Positions 1-7,570 of a DNA stretch of 19,000 nucleotides are shown here, one piece after another; positions within the stretch are counted from its first letter, which is position 1, and every line of letters begins with the position of its first letter. The stretch covers positions 1-19,000 of the forward strand of contig DATDAH010000091.1 in assembly GCA_036525535.1 (NCBI GenBank). Direction: 5' to 3'. The DNA comes from DATDAH01 sp036525535 (GTDB taxonomy: Bacteria > Actinomycetota > Acidimicrobiia > Acidimicrobiales > DATDAH01). The position numbers and the translations under genes are program-made. The notes beneath the pieces were generated by a model. The model worked only from the letters and a program-made list of their open reading frames with translations. It ran no database searches and was not told where the DNA came from.

Positions 1-89
1 CCTCCGCCCATGACCTCGAGGCCCGGGCCGAGGCCTGGCGACCCTGGCGGGCCCAAGCCGCCATCCACCTCTGGGCCCTACGGCCCTGA
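1..89 (+). CDS. 3' end of AlkA-type DNA-3-methyladenine glycosylase (partial)
   Basis: Only the last 28 codons are inside the window, with the frame starting at base 3 and a TGA at 87-89. The tail reads EAWRPWRAQAAIHLW. This matches the C-terminal signature of the AlkA/HhH-GPD alkyl-base excision glycosylases, in which a W-R-P-W-R segment is followed by an alanine-rich helix ending in HLW. That family removes alkylated purines such as 3-methyladenine from DNA. The catalytic core lies upstream and is not visible, so activity cannot be judged. The next gene on the same strand starts 138 bases later. The YcaQ/AlkZ-like gene at 590-1693 is a second possible glycosylase close by. Confidence 0.72.
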   Translation, partial: SAHDLEARAEAWRPWRAQAAIHLWALRP

Positions 90-227
90 CCGACGAACGT
101 GCGCTCTCGGTCAGAGGCCGGGAACCGGCACGGTGTCGAGCCTGAGATCGCCGATGGGGTCCTCCGCGGGGTAGCGGTCCGACCCGGTTCGCAGCGCGGC
201 GGCCGCGCCGATCACCATGGACCGGAG

Positions 228-593
228 ATGGAGGAGACCCGGGTTGACCGATGGGTGTGGGCCGTCCGGGTCTTCAAGACCCGCTCGGCTGCGACCTCGG
301 CCTGCCGGGGTGGCCACGTCCGGGTGAACGGACGCCCGGCCAAGCCGGCCACCCCGGTGCGGGTCGGTGACCGCGTCGAGGCCAAGGTCGGCCGACGCCT
401 CCGCATCGTCGAAGTGGTCCGGGTCATCGACGCCCGAGTCGGGGCGCCGATCGCCGCCGAGTGCCTCGTCGACCACTCCCCGCCGGAGCCCACCCGGGCC
501 GCTGTCCCACCAGTGCCCACCCGTGAGCCCGGGACCGGCCGCCCCACGAAGAAGGACCGGCGCCGCCTCGACCGCAGTCGAGGCCGCCGTTGA
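228..593 (+). CDS. S4 domain RNA-binding protein (Hsp15/RqcP-like)
   Basis: A 121-residue protein beginning MEETRVDRWVWAVRVFKTRS. The first 60 or so residues form a typical S4 RNA-binding domain: the R-x-D-x-W start, a K-T-R-S helix, then GGHVRVNGRPAKPATPVRVGDRV. In Hsp15 and RqcP this fold binds the large ribosomal subunit with stalled peptidyl-tRNA. The C-terminus (about residues 85-121) is a proline-rich linker ending in a very basic tail (TKKDRRRLDRSRGRR), which suits rRNA contact. I chose the ATG at 228, which has GGAG just upstream. The frame is open back to 99, but that extension has no family similarity. The stop overlaps the TTG start of the next gene. Ribosome rescue is inferred from the family only. 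Confidence 0.88.
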   Translation: MEETRVDRWVWAVRVFKTRSAATSACRGGHVRVNGRPAKPATPVRVGDRVEAKVGRRLRIVEVVRVIDARVGAPIAAECLVDHSPPEPTRAAVPPVPTREPGTGRPTKKDRRRLDRSRGRR

Positions 594-1693
594 GTGCCGA
601 CCGACTGAGTGACCGGGCCCTGGGGCGGACGACCCTGAGCCGCCAGCTCCTGCTCGAACGGACGGCGATGGATCCGCTGGCCGCGGTCGAGCACCTGGTG
701 GGCCTGCAGGCCCAGATCCCCCTCGACCCCTACACCGCGCTGTGGTCCCGCCTCGACGGGTTCCGGCCGGAGGAGGTCGGGCGACTGCTGGAGGAGCGAG
801 TCCTCGTGCGCATCGTCGTCATGCGGGGGACGATCCACCTCGTCTCCGCCGAGGACGCCCTCGTCCTGCGCCCGCTCATGCAGCCCGTCCTCGATGCCGA
901 GCTGGCCCGTCACGGTGAGTTCAAGGACGTGCTGAACCGCCTCGACCTCGTGTCGCTCATGGCTCGGCTCCGACCGCACGTCGTCGAGGCCGGTCCGGTC
1001 AGCCCCACCGGGCTGCGCGCCGTCATCGAGGCCGAGCTGCCCGAACTCGACGCTCGGGCGCTGGCGTACGCCTGCCGCAACCTGCTCGCCATGGTCCAGG
1101 TCCCGCCTCGCGGCGTGTGGGGCCGAACCGGGCAGGTGCGCACCACGCCCCTCGACAGCTGGCTGGACCGGCCCCTCGCCCGCCGACCCTCCTTGGACGC
1201 CGTGGTGCTGCGCTACCTTGCCGCCTTCGGCCCGGCCGCCGTGGCGGACGTTGCCGCCTGGTGCCGGCTGACGGGGATGCGGGAGGTGGTGGACCGCCTG
1301 CGCCCCCAGCTCCGCCCGTTCCGCGACGAACGGGGCCGCGAGCTGTGGGATCTCCCGGACGCGCCGCGCCCCGACCCCGACACACCGGCCCCGGTGCGCT
1401 TCCTGCCCGAGTACGACAACGCGCTGCTCTCCCACGCCGACCGCAGCCGGTTCCAGGCGGTCAGCTCGCTCGCCATCGACCCGCCGGTCAAGGGCACCGT
1501 CCTCCACGACGGCCTGGTCCGCGCCGTCTGGCACCCCGAGACCACCGGAGCGACGGCCCGGCTCGTCGTCCGCACCTTCGAGCCGTTGTCGAAGCGCGTC
1601 CAAGCCACGATCGCGGCCGAGGGACGGCGCCTCCTCCGCTGCACCCAGCCCGAGGCCGACGGCCACGAGGTCCGGGTCGAACGGGTCGCCTGA
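590..1693 (+). CDS. Winged-helix protein of the YcaQ/AlkZ family (PF06224-type)
   Basis: A 367-residue protein of the HTH_42 winged-helix family, which includes the interstrand-crosslink and alkyl-base glycosylases AlkZ and YcaQ. Visible family marks are GLQAQ (38-42) and VRIVVMRGTIHLVSAED near residues 72-88, then a central part with the usual WGR and a late FLPEYDNALLSHADRSR block. The Q40-A-Q42 triplet fits the Q-x-Q/D catalytic motif described for YcaQ/AlkZ, so base-excision activity on bulky alkyl adducts is plausible but inferred. The start is a TTG whose last two bases lie in the TGA of the S4 gene (TTGA overlap), implying translational coupling. An internal ATG at 668 would cut off the first helix. 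The stop directly abuts the stop of the convergent sigma gene. Confidence 0.9.
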   Translation: MSADRLSDRALGRTTLSRQLLLERTAMDPLAAVEHLVGLQAQIPLDPYTALWSRLDGFRPEEVGRLLEERVLVRIVVMRGTIHLVSAEDALVLRPLMQPVLDAELARHGEFKDVLNRLDLVSLMARLRPHVVEAGPVSPTGLRAVIEAELPELDARALAYACRNLLAMVQVPPRGVWGRTGQVRTTPLDSWLDRPLARRPSLDAVVLRYLAAFGPAAVADVAAWCRLTGMREVVDRLRPQLRPFRDERGRELWDLPDAPRPDPDTPAPVRFLPEYDNALLSHADRSRFQAVSSLAIDPPVKGTVLHDGLVRAVWHPETTGATARLVVRTFEPLSKRVQATIAAEGRRLLRCTQPEADGHEVRVERVA

Positions 1694-1700
1694 TCAGACC
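1684..1700. terminator. Inverted repeat across abutting convergent stop codons
   Basis: GGTC (1684-1687) pairs with GACC (1697-1700). The enclosed bases overlap the perfect 8-bp palindrome CTGATCAG (1690-1697), which contains both stop codons: TGA of the winged-helix gene and, on the other strand, TGA of the sigma gene. There is no T-run, so an intrinsic terminator of the classical kind is not shown. It may act as a weak two-way end point. Confidence 0.3.
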
Positions 1701-2683
1701 GGCGGGACGTCGGGGAGGTCGAAGAGCGGGAAGAGGACCTCGGTGTCGAGGAACGAGTTGACCGCCGTGACCTTCCCGGCCCTCGTCTCGAGGACCTGCA
1801 ACGCCCACGGGTGGTGCCCGTCACCGGACGGGTTGGGCCGATACTGGGCGAAGGCGAGGGTGCCGTTGGCCTCGACGCGGATGCAGTACGAGCCCCGGCA
1901 CCCGTGACCCGGTCCGGCCATCCAGCCCACGATGTCTTCCGGGCCCTGCAGCCAGAGGGCGTAGGGGGGCATGGACAGGGTGGCGTCCTCGTGCAGGAGG
2001 TCGGCCATGGCATCGATGTCGTAGCGCTCGAAGGCATCCAGGAAGCGGGCCGCCGCCTCCCGGTCCTCGGCGCTCACCGGGGGCGCGGGGTCCGAAGCGG
2101 ACAGGCCCCGCTCGGCCATCGTGGCCCGGGCCCGCTGGAGGGCGCTGTTGACCGAGGCCACCGAGGTGTCGAGGAGGTCGGCCACCTCACTGGCGGGCCA
2201 GGCCAGGACCTCACGGAGGATGAGCACGGCCCGTTGTCGGGCCGGCAGGTGCTGGAGGGCGGCGACGAAGGCCAACCGCACGCTCTCCCGGGCGGCGACC
2301 CGCTCACCCGGGTCGCCGTCGGTCGGGACCACCCGACCCTCGGGGACGGGCTGCAACCAGAACGCCTCGGGCTGGGCCGGGCCCAGGGATGCCTCGCCCA
2401 GGGGGGAGGCCGGCCCCAGCTCCATCGGGCGGGCCCGGCGCTGACGCCCTTCGAGCATGGTCAGGCAGACGTTGGTGGCGATGCGGTGCAACCAGGTGCT
2501 CACCTGGGAGCGTCCCTCGAAGCGGTCGTAGCTCCGCCAAGCCCGCACCATGGTCTCCTGCACGGCGTCGTCGGCCTCGAAGCCCGACCCCAGCATCCGG
2601 TAGCAGTGGGCGGTCAGCTTGACCCGGTGCCGATCCAGCTCCGGCCCGAGTTCCTCGGCGGTCAGCGTGGCGGTGTCAGCCAT
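1694..2683 (-). CDS. ECF-type sigma-70 factor with SnoaL-like C-terminal domain (SigG-like)
   Basis: A 329-residue sigma factor. Region 2 lies at about residues 20-85 (HCYRMLGSGFEADDAVQET, then VRAWRSYDRFEGRSQVSTWL and a RIATN helix). A variable linker follows, then region 4 at about 135-190 (LPARQRAVLILREVLAW, then SEVADLLDTSVASVNSALQRAR). Residues about 205-320 form a SnoaL/NTF2-like domain (FLDAFERYDIDAMADLLHED, later TAVNSFLDTEVL). This architecture matches mycobacterial SigG and the TIGR02960-type family, in which the fused domain is thought to replace a separate anti-sigma factor. No anti-sigma gene is visible here. The ATG at 2683 lacks a clear Shine-Dalgarno sequence. It is the last gene of a four-gene minus-strand run, 39 bases after the 116-aa gene. 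What it controls is unknown. Confidence 0.94.
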   Translation of the reverse strand: MADTATLTAEELGPELDRHRVKLTAHCYRMLGSGFEADDAVQETMVRAWRSYDRFEGRSQVSTWLHRIATNVCLTMLEGRQRRARPMELGPASPLGEASLGPAQPEAFWLQPVPEGRVVPTDGDPGERVAARESVRLAFVAALQHLPARQRAVLILREVLAWPASEVADLLDTSVASVNSALQRARATMAERGLSASDPAPPVSAEDREAAARFLDAFERYDIDAMADLLHEDATLSMPPYALWLQGPEDIVGWMAGPGHGCRGSYCIRVEANGTLAFAQYRPNPSGDGHHPWALQVLETRAGKVTAVNSFLDTEVLFPLFDLPDVPPV

Positions 2684-2722
2684 GGTTCCAGGGTAGGGGC
2701 GAGATCCCCGGGCCCATCCCCG

Positions 2723-3073
2723 TCAGGCGCTCGTCGCGTCGAGGTGCTGCAGGAGGTCGTGGGCGGCCAGCTCGACCTCCTTGTGCCGCCACTCCGAGGC
2801 TCGGTAGACGCAGGCGATCAGCGCCGTGCGGTGGACACGACGGAGGTCGCCGTAGACGAAGGCGTAACGCGCTTTGGTCTCGTCGTTGGCCCCCTCGGTG
2901 AGGCCGAGATGCCATGCGGCGTACTCGTCCCAGGTGTGGGTCTCGAGGAAGGCGTTCTCGTCGTCAGCCCTCGGCTGGACCTCCCCCCAGTCGCTGTCCA
3001 GCACGTACTGGTGGGCGTCGATGCGGGCCCGGGCCCGCGCCACGCCCTCTGGGTTCACGGCGTAGGAAGCCAC
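2723..3073 (-). CDS. Conserved actinobacterial protein of unknown function (116 aa)
   Basis: A 116-residue soluble protein starting with GTG (MASYAVNPEGVARARARIDA). It is rich in aromatic and charged residues, with blocks such as YVLDSDWGEVQP, HTWDEYAAWHLGL, ETKARYAFVYGDLRRVHR and YRASEWRHKEVELAAHDLLQ. I recall this as a strongly conserved family annotated only as hypothetical in actinobacteria; I know of no assigned activity. It has no signal peptide, membrane segment or cysteine motif for metal binding. A second in-frame GTG at 3058 is an alternative start. It lies 42 bases after the SPFH gene and 39 bases before the sigma gene, so it is probably co-transcribed with both. Confidence 0.85.
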   Translation of the reverse strand: MASYAVNPEGVARARARIDAHQYVLDSDWGEVQPRADDENAFLETHTWDEYAAWHLGLTEGANDETKARYAFVYGDLRRVHRTALIACVYRASEWRHKEVELAAHDLLQHLDATSA

Positions 3074-3115
3074 CGCCGCGACCTGCCCGCCGACGGTACG
3101 GGCCAGAACCGTCCG

Positions 3116-5128
3116 CTAGGCGGACGGTTCGGACTCGGGCTCGGGGGTCGTTTCGGCGTCGGCCGGCTCCAGCCGGCCGGGCTCGGAACCGTTGTCCCCG
3201 GGGTCGTTGCCGTTGTGGGTCTCGGCCAGGTTGCGCATGAGCATGGCACCGAGGCCACTGAGCACGCCGCCCTCGCCGCTGACCTGGATGTCGGGGACGA
3301 TCTTGACGTGGCCGGAGCCGACCTCCCGCAGGGCTGCCACCATGGCGGTCTGCTGGGAGCCGATGGCCTGGCGCTGGGCGTCGAAGCCCTTGGCCCGGGC
3401 CAGGCCGAGTGCCTCCTCGGCGCTGGCCGTGGCCCGACCGATGGCCTGGGTGCGGGTGGCCTCGGCGTTGCCGGTGGTCGTGATGACCGCGGCCTCACCC
3501 TCGGCCCGGGCGCTGGCGGCCTGTGCCTTGGCCTTCTCGATGTCGACCGAGACGTTGGCTTGCGCCAGCTCGCCCTGCATGTCGGCCACGCCGCGCTGCT
3601 GCTCGAGGCTGACCCGGGCCTCCTGGGCCTTCTGCTGCTGAGCGAAGGTCGACTTCTCCTGGGAGGCGATCTCGCGTGTGGTCAGCACCTCGACCAGGTC
3701 GGCCGGGAAGATGACGTCCTGGATGTAGACGCCCCGGGTCTCGACCTCGTAGCGGGACAGGTACGACTGGATGTACGACTCGGCCGCGTGCTGGACCTCG
3801 TCGCGCTTCTCGATGAACTCCGCCGCCCCCAGGGTCTGCAGCTTGTTGCGGAAGTAGTTGCCCACCGCGGACTGCAGGACCTCGTTGACCAGGTTCTTCA
3901 TCGTCCCGACCATGGAGATGACCTTCGGCGCCCGGGTGTCGGGCACGTGGATCTGGACCTGGAGGTCGATGCTGAACGTGAAGGCCTCACGGCTCTTGGC
4001 GTCGATCGGGGCCAGGTGCTCGTCCAGGCTGTGGGCGTCGCTGGTCGCGTGCGACCAGTTCAAGGTCAGGATCGACGTGGGCACGATCTCGGCCTCGTAG
4101 ATCCGGGGGTTCAGCGTGTACTTGCCGGTGCGCAGGGGCTCGGACCAGATGCCCTGGTGACCGGGCTTCACGATGGAGCCGAACTTGAACTCGTCACCGG
4201 AGGTGTCCTCGGTGGGCAGGCCGACGTAGGACTTGATGACCGCGACCTCGCCCTGACGAACGACCAACATCTCCCGCAGCTCGACCTTCACCAGGAAGGG
4301 ATTGAGCAGGTAGGAGCCGTAGAGCAGAGGGTCGTGCTGGAGCCCGATGGAGCCTCCGTTGGCCAGGAACGCCTGGTAGTCCTGGTAGTTGTCGTGCAGA
4401 TGGTTCTTGGAGCGCAGAACCGCCTGGATGATCTGGGTCGGCGAGCCTCCCTCGTCGTCGGCCTCCATTGTGGTGACATCGCTGAACCCACCGATGCGGC
4501 TGGCGATGTCGCCCGACGCCGGCCCTTCCAGCGTGGTCACCACGCCGACGATGTCGGTTTCGCCCTGCGGCGTGATGTGGGTGACGTTGAGGGCGGTCTC
4601 CTCGACCTGACCGGCCGCGGTGCGGGTCGCCTCCGAGATCATCTTGCCGAAGATGCGCTCGCGGGTGATCACGACGAAGCCGACCGGGTGGATCGGTGCC
4701 GTGGTCCCCGGAGGCAGAACGGGGCGCTGCACGCCCCGTTGCCCGCCGTTGCCGAGGAAGGTGCGGATGTCGGCGAAGCTGCCGAACTCCGGCCTGTAGA
4801 TGGCGGACTTCGCCCCCGTGGGCAGAGCCGCGCCGACCTGGGCGATGACCAGGCCGATGTGGTCCGGCGGCACCTGGACCCAGGCGTAGCGCTGGACCTT
4901 GAAGATGGGCCACAGCTTGAAGCGCAGCCCGGGCATGAGCAGGTCGGCCTGGAAGCCGGCCTCACCCTTCATGGCCACGAGCTGGTCGCCTTCGAGCTTG
5001 CGCCCCAGGCGCTTGGTCACCAGGCCGACCTCGGCGGGACCGATCGAGGTGAAGCTGGCCGCGAAGAACATGACGACCAGGACCCCGACCACGATCGGGA
5101 CGAGCAGCACTACGAGCGCACCATCCAT
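3116..5128 (-). CDS. SPFH domain (flotillin-like) membrane-anchored protein
   Basis: A 670-residue protein. Residues about 4-25 form one hydrophobic N-terminal segment (ALVVLLVPIVVGVLVVMFFAA). Several segments of the type found at the start of SPFH domains follow (GPAEVGLV near 30, PPDHIGLVIAQVG near 87, GEVAVIKSYVGLP near 295). The SPFH body contains FTFSIDLQVQIHVPDTRAPKV and TREIASQEKSTFAQQQKAQ. From about 488 to 595 there is an alanine/glutamine-rich coiled coil, as in flotillins. The last 35 or so residues are acidic and proline-rich and look disordered. SPFH proteins oligomerise on membranes and scaffold microdomains or protease and quality-control complexes. The ATG follows AGAGGAA, which lies inside the 3' end of the preceding gene, only 2 bases away, so the two are surely co-expressed. 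At 670 residues it is longer than typical flotillins. Confidence 0.93.
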   Translation of the reverse strand: MDGALVVLLVPIVVGVLVVMFFAASFTSIGPAEVGLVTKRLGRKLEGDQLVAMKGEAGFQADLLMPGLRFKLWPIFKVQRYAWVQVPPDHIGLVIAQVGAALPTGAKSAIYRPEFGSFADIRTFLGNGGQRGVQRPVLPPGTTAPIHPVGFVVITRERIFGKMISEATRTAAGQVEETALNVTHITPQGETDIVGVVTTLEGPASGDIASRIGGFSDVTTMEADDEGGSPTQIIQAVLRSKNHLHDNYQDYQAFLANGGSIGLQHDPLLYGSYLLNPFLVKVELREMLVVRQGEVAVIKSYVGLPTEDTSGDEFKFGSIVKPGHQGIWSEPLRTGKYTLNPRIYEAEIVPTSILTLNWSHATSDAHSLDEHLAPIDAKSREAFTFSIDLQVQIHVPDTRAPKVISMVGTMKNLVNEVLQSAVGNYFRNKLQTLGAAEFIEKRDEVQHAAESYIQSYLSRYEVETRGVYIQDVIFPADLVEVLTTREIASQEKSTFAQQQKAQEARVSLEQQRGVADMQGELAQANVSVDIEKAKAQAASARAEGEAAVITTTGNAEATRTQAIGRATASAEEALGLARAKGFDAQRQAIGSQQTAMVAALREVGSGHVKIVPDIQVSGEGGVLSGLGAMLMRNLAETHNGNDPGDNGSEPGRLEPADAETTPEPESEPSA

Positions 5129-5130
5129 GA

Positions 5131-5889
5131 CTATTCCTCTCTGCTTGCTGCGAACACGTCGATGTCGTCGAGCAGGGCGAAGCCGAGGTGGAGGTGTCCC
5201 TCCCGCAGCTCACCCTGCGTCTCGACGTCGACCCGGCCCCCGAGGTGGAGGACCGGGTCGAGACCAGGCCCGTCTGCGCTCGGCACGATCGAGCCGAGAC
5301 GCACGAGGGCATGGGCGGCCAGCCGGTCGTGGCTGCGCCAGAACGCCTCGTCGTACCGAGGGGTGACGAAGTAGCTCCCACCGGGGTTGAACACGTCCTC
5401 GATGACCTGGAACGCGCCGGCATCGGCGACGGCCGTGGCCTTCAGGACGAGGCGCCGCACGCAGTTGGTGGAACCCGGTCCCCGGGCGATCCCACCCCGC
5501 ACATCGGGCTCCAGGAACAGGCCGAGCACGAGCAGCTCGTCGGCCGGGACGGCGAGGGTGTCGAGGCGCTCACCGGAGGTCACCGTCGCCGCCCGCTCGC
5601 GGCGCTGGGCAGCGGCCAGGCGGGCGGCGCGGGCCCCGGCCAAGGCCTCGACCAGCTCGTCGTCGGCGAAGGTCCGCTCCAGCACGGCCCACTGCTCGGT
5701 GGCCGGCAGGCGGTCGAAGGTCTCCCGCAGGACGCGGAGCCGTTCCCGTCGGGTGATTCCTTCGAAGACGGCGTCGAGGGCCTCGGGGTCCGACGATTCG
5801 TCGGCGGCGACCCGCGTCACCTCCCTCTGGATCTCACGGGCCAGGTCCAGGTACTGCGCGTCGTCACCGTGGGTGTCGGATCCGGCCAA
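5131..5889 (-). CDS. Unrecognised protein encoded directly upstream of the SPFH gene (252 aa)
   Basis: A 252-residue soluble protein with no family that I recognise. The start is TTG at 5889, the only standard start after the upstream in-frame stop. Residues about 10-110 are charged and helical (LDLAREIQREVTRVAADESS, RRERLRVLRETFDRLP, ELVEALAGARAARLAAAQRR). Residues about 115-250 look like a mixed alpha/beta domain with short hydrophobic strands (DELLVLGLFLEPDV, NCVRRLVLKATAVADAGAFQVIEDVF, HLHLGFALLDDIDVF). There is no signal peptide or membrane segment, so it is probably cytosolic. It heads the operon, and its 3' end carries the ribosome-binding site of the SPFH gene. That spacing suggests a partner or regulator of the SPFH assembly, but this is inference from position only. 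Confidence 0.82.
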   Translation of the reverse strand: MAGSDTHGDDAQYLDLAREIQREVTRVAADESSDPEALDAVFEGITRRERLRVLRETFDRLPATEQWAVLERTFADDELVEALAGARAARLAAAQRRERAATVTSGERLDTLAVPADELLVLGLFLEPDVRGGIARGPGSTNCVRRLVLKATAVADAGAFQVIEDVFNPGGSYFVTPRYDEAFWRSHDRLAAHALVRLGSIVPSADGPGLDPVLHLGGRVDVETQGELREGHLHLGFALLDDIDVFAASREE

Positions 5890-6089
5890 CTCGTCTCGAC
5901 GTCGACCCTTCAGCGCAACCTTCTTCTTCGAGGGATGGTCCGGTCACCCTACCGGGGGCGATTCCGGCGCCGACCGGCGGGTCAGGCTGGGACGACCGCA
6001 GGAATGACCGGCGTCCGACAGGGTAAGTTCGGCGCCGCGAGCGGATGGATCACGTCGCCGGGTCACCGGCGGCGGACAGGGGGACCCTC
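5890..6089. other. Divergent intergenic region between the SPFH operon and phoX-like gene
   Basis: About 200 bases separate the TTG start at 5889 (minus) from the ATG at 6090 (plus), so promoters for both directions should lie here. I looked for -35/-10 pairs. On the plus strand only TAAGTT (6024-6029) resembles a TANNNT -10 box, and the hexamer 17 bases upstream (GGAATG) is a poor -35. No convincing minus-strand pair was found. No operator-like dyad or terminator stands out. Confidence 0.4.
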
Positions 6090-7553
6090 ATGGCTGAGCT
6101 CGACCGTCGGACATTCCTACGAGGCGCGACCGCGGTCGCCGGGGGGGCCCTGCTCGGCGGCCCGTTCGCCGGCTACCTGGCCGCCCCGGCCGCGGCCCGC
6201 TCACGGCGGGCCGGACCGCCGCTCGGACCCGTCCTCGACGAGCGGGGCCAAGTGGTCCGCCTGTGGCTGCCGGAGGGCTTCCACTACCGGTCGTTCCACG
6301 ACACGGCGGAGCCCGTCACCCTCGACGACGGCACCCTCCTGCCCGCCCGGCACGACGGCATGGCGGCCTTTGAGGCTTCCCGCCGCCGGGTGTGGCTCGT
6401 CCGCAACCACGAGGTCAACGGCCCGGGCGCAGCCTTCGGCCCGGGGACCCCGTACGACAGCATGGCCCGAGGAGGCACGACCTCGGTCCTCGTCGACCGG
6501 TACGGCAACGTCGAGCGGGCGTTCACCAGCCTCAACGGAACCCAGATGAACTGCGCCGGTGGCCGGATGCCGTGGGGCAGCTGGGTCACCTGTGAGGAGA
6601 CGGTGAACGGCCCCGACGTGGGTCCCGACTTCACCGGCGTCTCCAATGTCCCCCTGACCCAGCGCCACGGTTTCATCTTCGAGGTCCCCGCCGGCGGTCA
6701 GGGCGACCGGGAGCCCATCACCGCAGCCGGGCGGTTCGCGCACGAGTCGGCCGCCTTCGACCCGCGCGACGGCGTGCTCTACATGACCGAGGACAACTTC
6801 GGCTTCCCGTCGGGCTTCTACCGCTACGTCCCCCGCCGGAGCCACGAATCCGGACCCTCCGACGGCTCGCGCCTGCCGGAGCACGGCCGGCTCCAGATGC
6901 TGGCTGTGGCCGGGCACCCGAACGCCGACCTCGCGGCCAGCCAGCCCCAGGGGGCGCGGTTCCGGGTGCAGTGGGTCGACATCGACGACCCAGACCCGAC
7001 CTTCCCCTACACCCCCGGGCAGCCCGCCCCGACGACCAACGATCAGGCCCTTCGTCACGTGGGCGATCAGGGTCGTGCCCAGGGGGCGGCGTGGTTCTCC
7101 CGGCTCGAAGGGTCCGTGTACGACGAGGGCACGGTCTGGTTCACGTCGACCCAGGGGGGCGGGGCCCCCGAGACGAGCATCGGGCCCATCGCCAACGGCT
7201 TCGGCAACGGATCGGGCCAGGTCTGGGCCTACGACACCCGCAGCCAGATGCTGCGGATGGCGTACGAGTCCCCCGGCCCGGAGACCCTGGACCTCCCCGA
7301 CAACGTCACCCGGCGCAGCCGCCACGGCGCCCTGGTCCTCTGCGAGGACGGCACCAACGACAACTACCTGCGGGGGCTCACCCCCCGCGGGGAGCTCTTC
7401 GACATCGCCCTCAACCGGCTACCCGGCCAGTTCAACGACGAGTTCGCCGGGGCCACGTTCAGCCCGGACGGCCACACCCTGTTCGTGAACATCCAGGCCA
7501 GCCGGGCCCTGACCTTCGCCATCTGGGGACCCTGGGACCGCCTCGGCGTCTGA
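6090..7553 (+). CDS. Tat-exported PhoX-type alkaline phosphatase (DUF839 family)
   Basis: A 487-residue protein beginning MAELDRRTFLRG, a twin-arginine signal (R6-R7) followed by an alanine/glycine-rich hydrophobic stretch to about residue 37. This predicts folded export across the membrane. PhoX family marks are clear: VRNHEVNG (NHE at 106-108), NCAGGRMPWGSWVTCEE (154-170), FAHESAAFDPRDGVLYMTED (216-235) and later SRLEGSVYDEGTVWFTSTQGG. PhoX enzymes use calcium and iron to release phosphate from organic esters. The ATG at 6090 is preceded by AGGGGGA at good spacing. An earlier in-frame ATG at 6045 would bury the Tat signal and is unlikely. The gene converges with the permease gene after 13 bases. 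With the 5'-nucleotidase at 13253-14956 it suggests scavenging of organic phosphate. The exact substrate is not known. Confidence 0.94.
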   Translation: MAELDRRTFLRGATAVAGGALLGGPFAGYLAAPAAARSRRAGPPLGPVLDERGQVVRLWLPEGFHYRSFHDTAEPVTLDDGTLLPARHDGMAAFEASRRRVWLVRNHEVNGPGAAFGPGTPYDSMARGGTTSVLVDRYGNVERAFTSLNGTQMNCAGGRMPWGSWVTCEETVNGPDVGPDFTGVSNVPLTQRHGFIFEVPAGGQGDREPITAAGRFAHESAAFDPRDGVLYMTEDNFGFPSGFYRYVPRRSHESGPSDGSRLPEHGRLQMLAVAGHPNADLAASQPQGARFRVQWVDIDDPDPTFPYTPGQPAPTTNDQALRHVGDQGRAQGAAWFSRLEGSVYDEGTVWFTSTQGGGAPETSIGPIANGFGNGSGQVWAYDTRSQMLRMAYESPGPETLDLPDNVTRRSRHGALVLCEDGTNDNYLRGLTPRGELFDIALNRLPGQFNDEFAGATFSPDGHTLFVNIQASRALTFAIWGPWDRLGV

Positions 7554-7570
7554 GGGCCGACCGAGCTCAG
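7550..7570. terminator. Short inverted repeat between convergent PhoX and permease genes
   Basis: CTGAG (7550-7554) can pair with CTCAG (7566-7570) around an 11-base loop, and the two arms include both stop codons. The stem is only 5 bp with no T-run, so a role in ending both transcripts is possible but weakly supported. Confidence 0.22.

Noticed and set aside
99..227. N-terminal extension of the S4 protein
   Set aside because: The extension has no S4 family similarity, and the ATG at 228 has a ribosome-binding site and begins the domain correctly.
1811..5374. A 1187-codon open frame on the plus strand across the sigma, 116-aa and SPFH genes
   Set aside because: It is an antisense shadow caused by the strong third-position G/C bias of the minus-strand genes. 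Its translation is a glycine, valine, leucine and aspartate-rich string without domains, and the opposite strand encodes clear proteins.
6001..6029. ECF-type promoter (GGAAT ... GTT) before the phoX-like gene, which would tie it to the sigma factor
   Set aside because: The spacing between the two elements is about 21 bases, too long for the usual 16-17, and the match is short.
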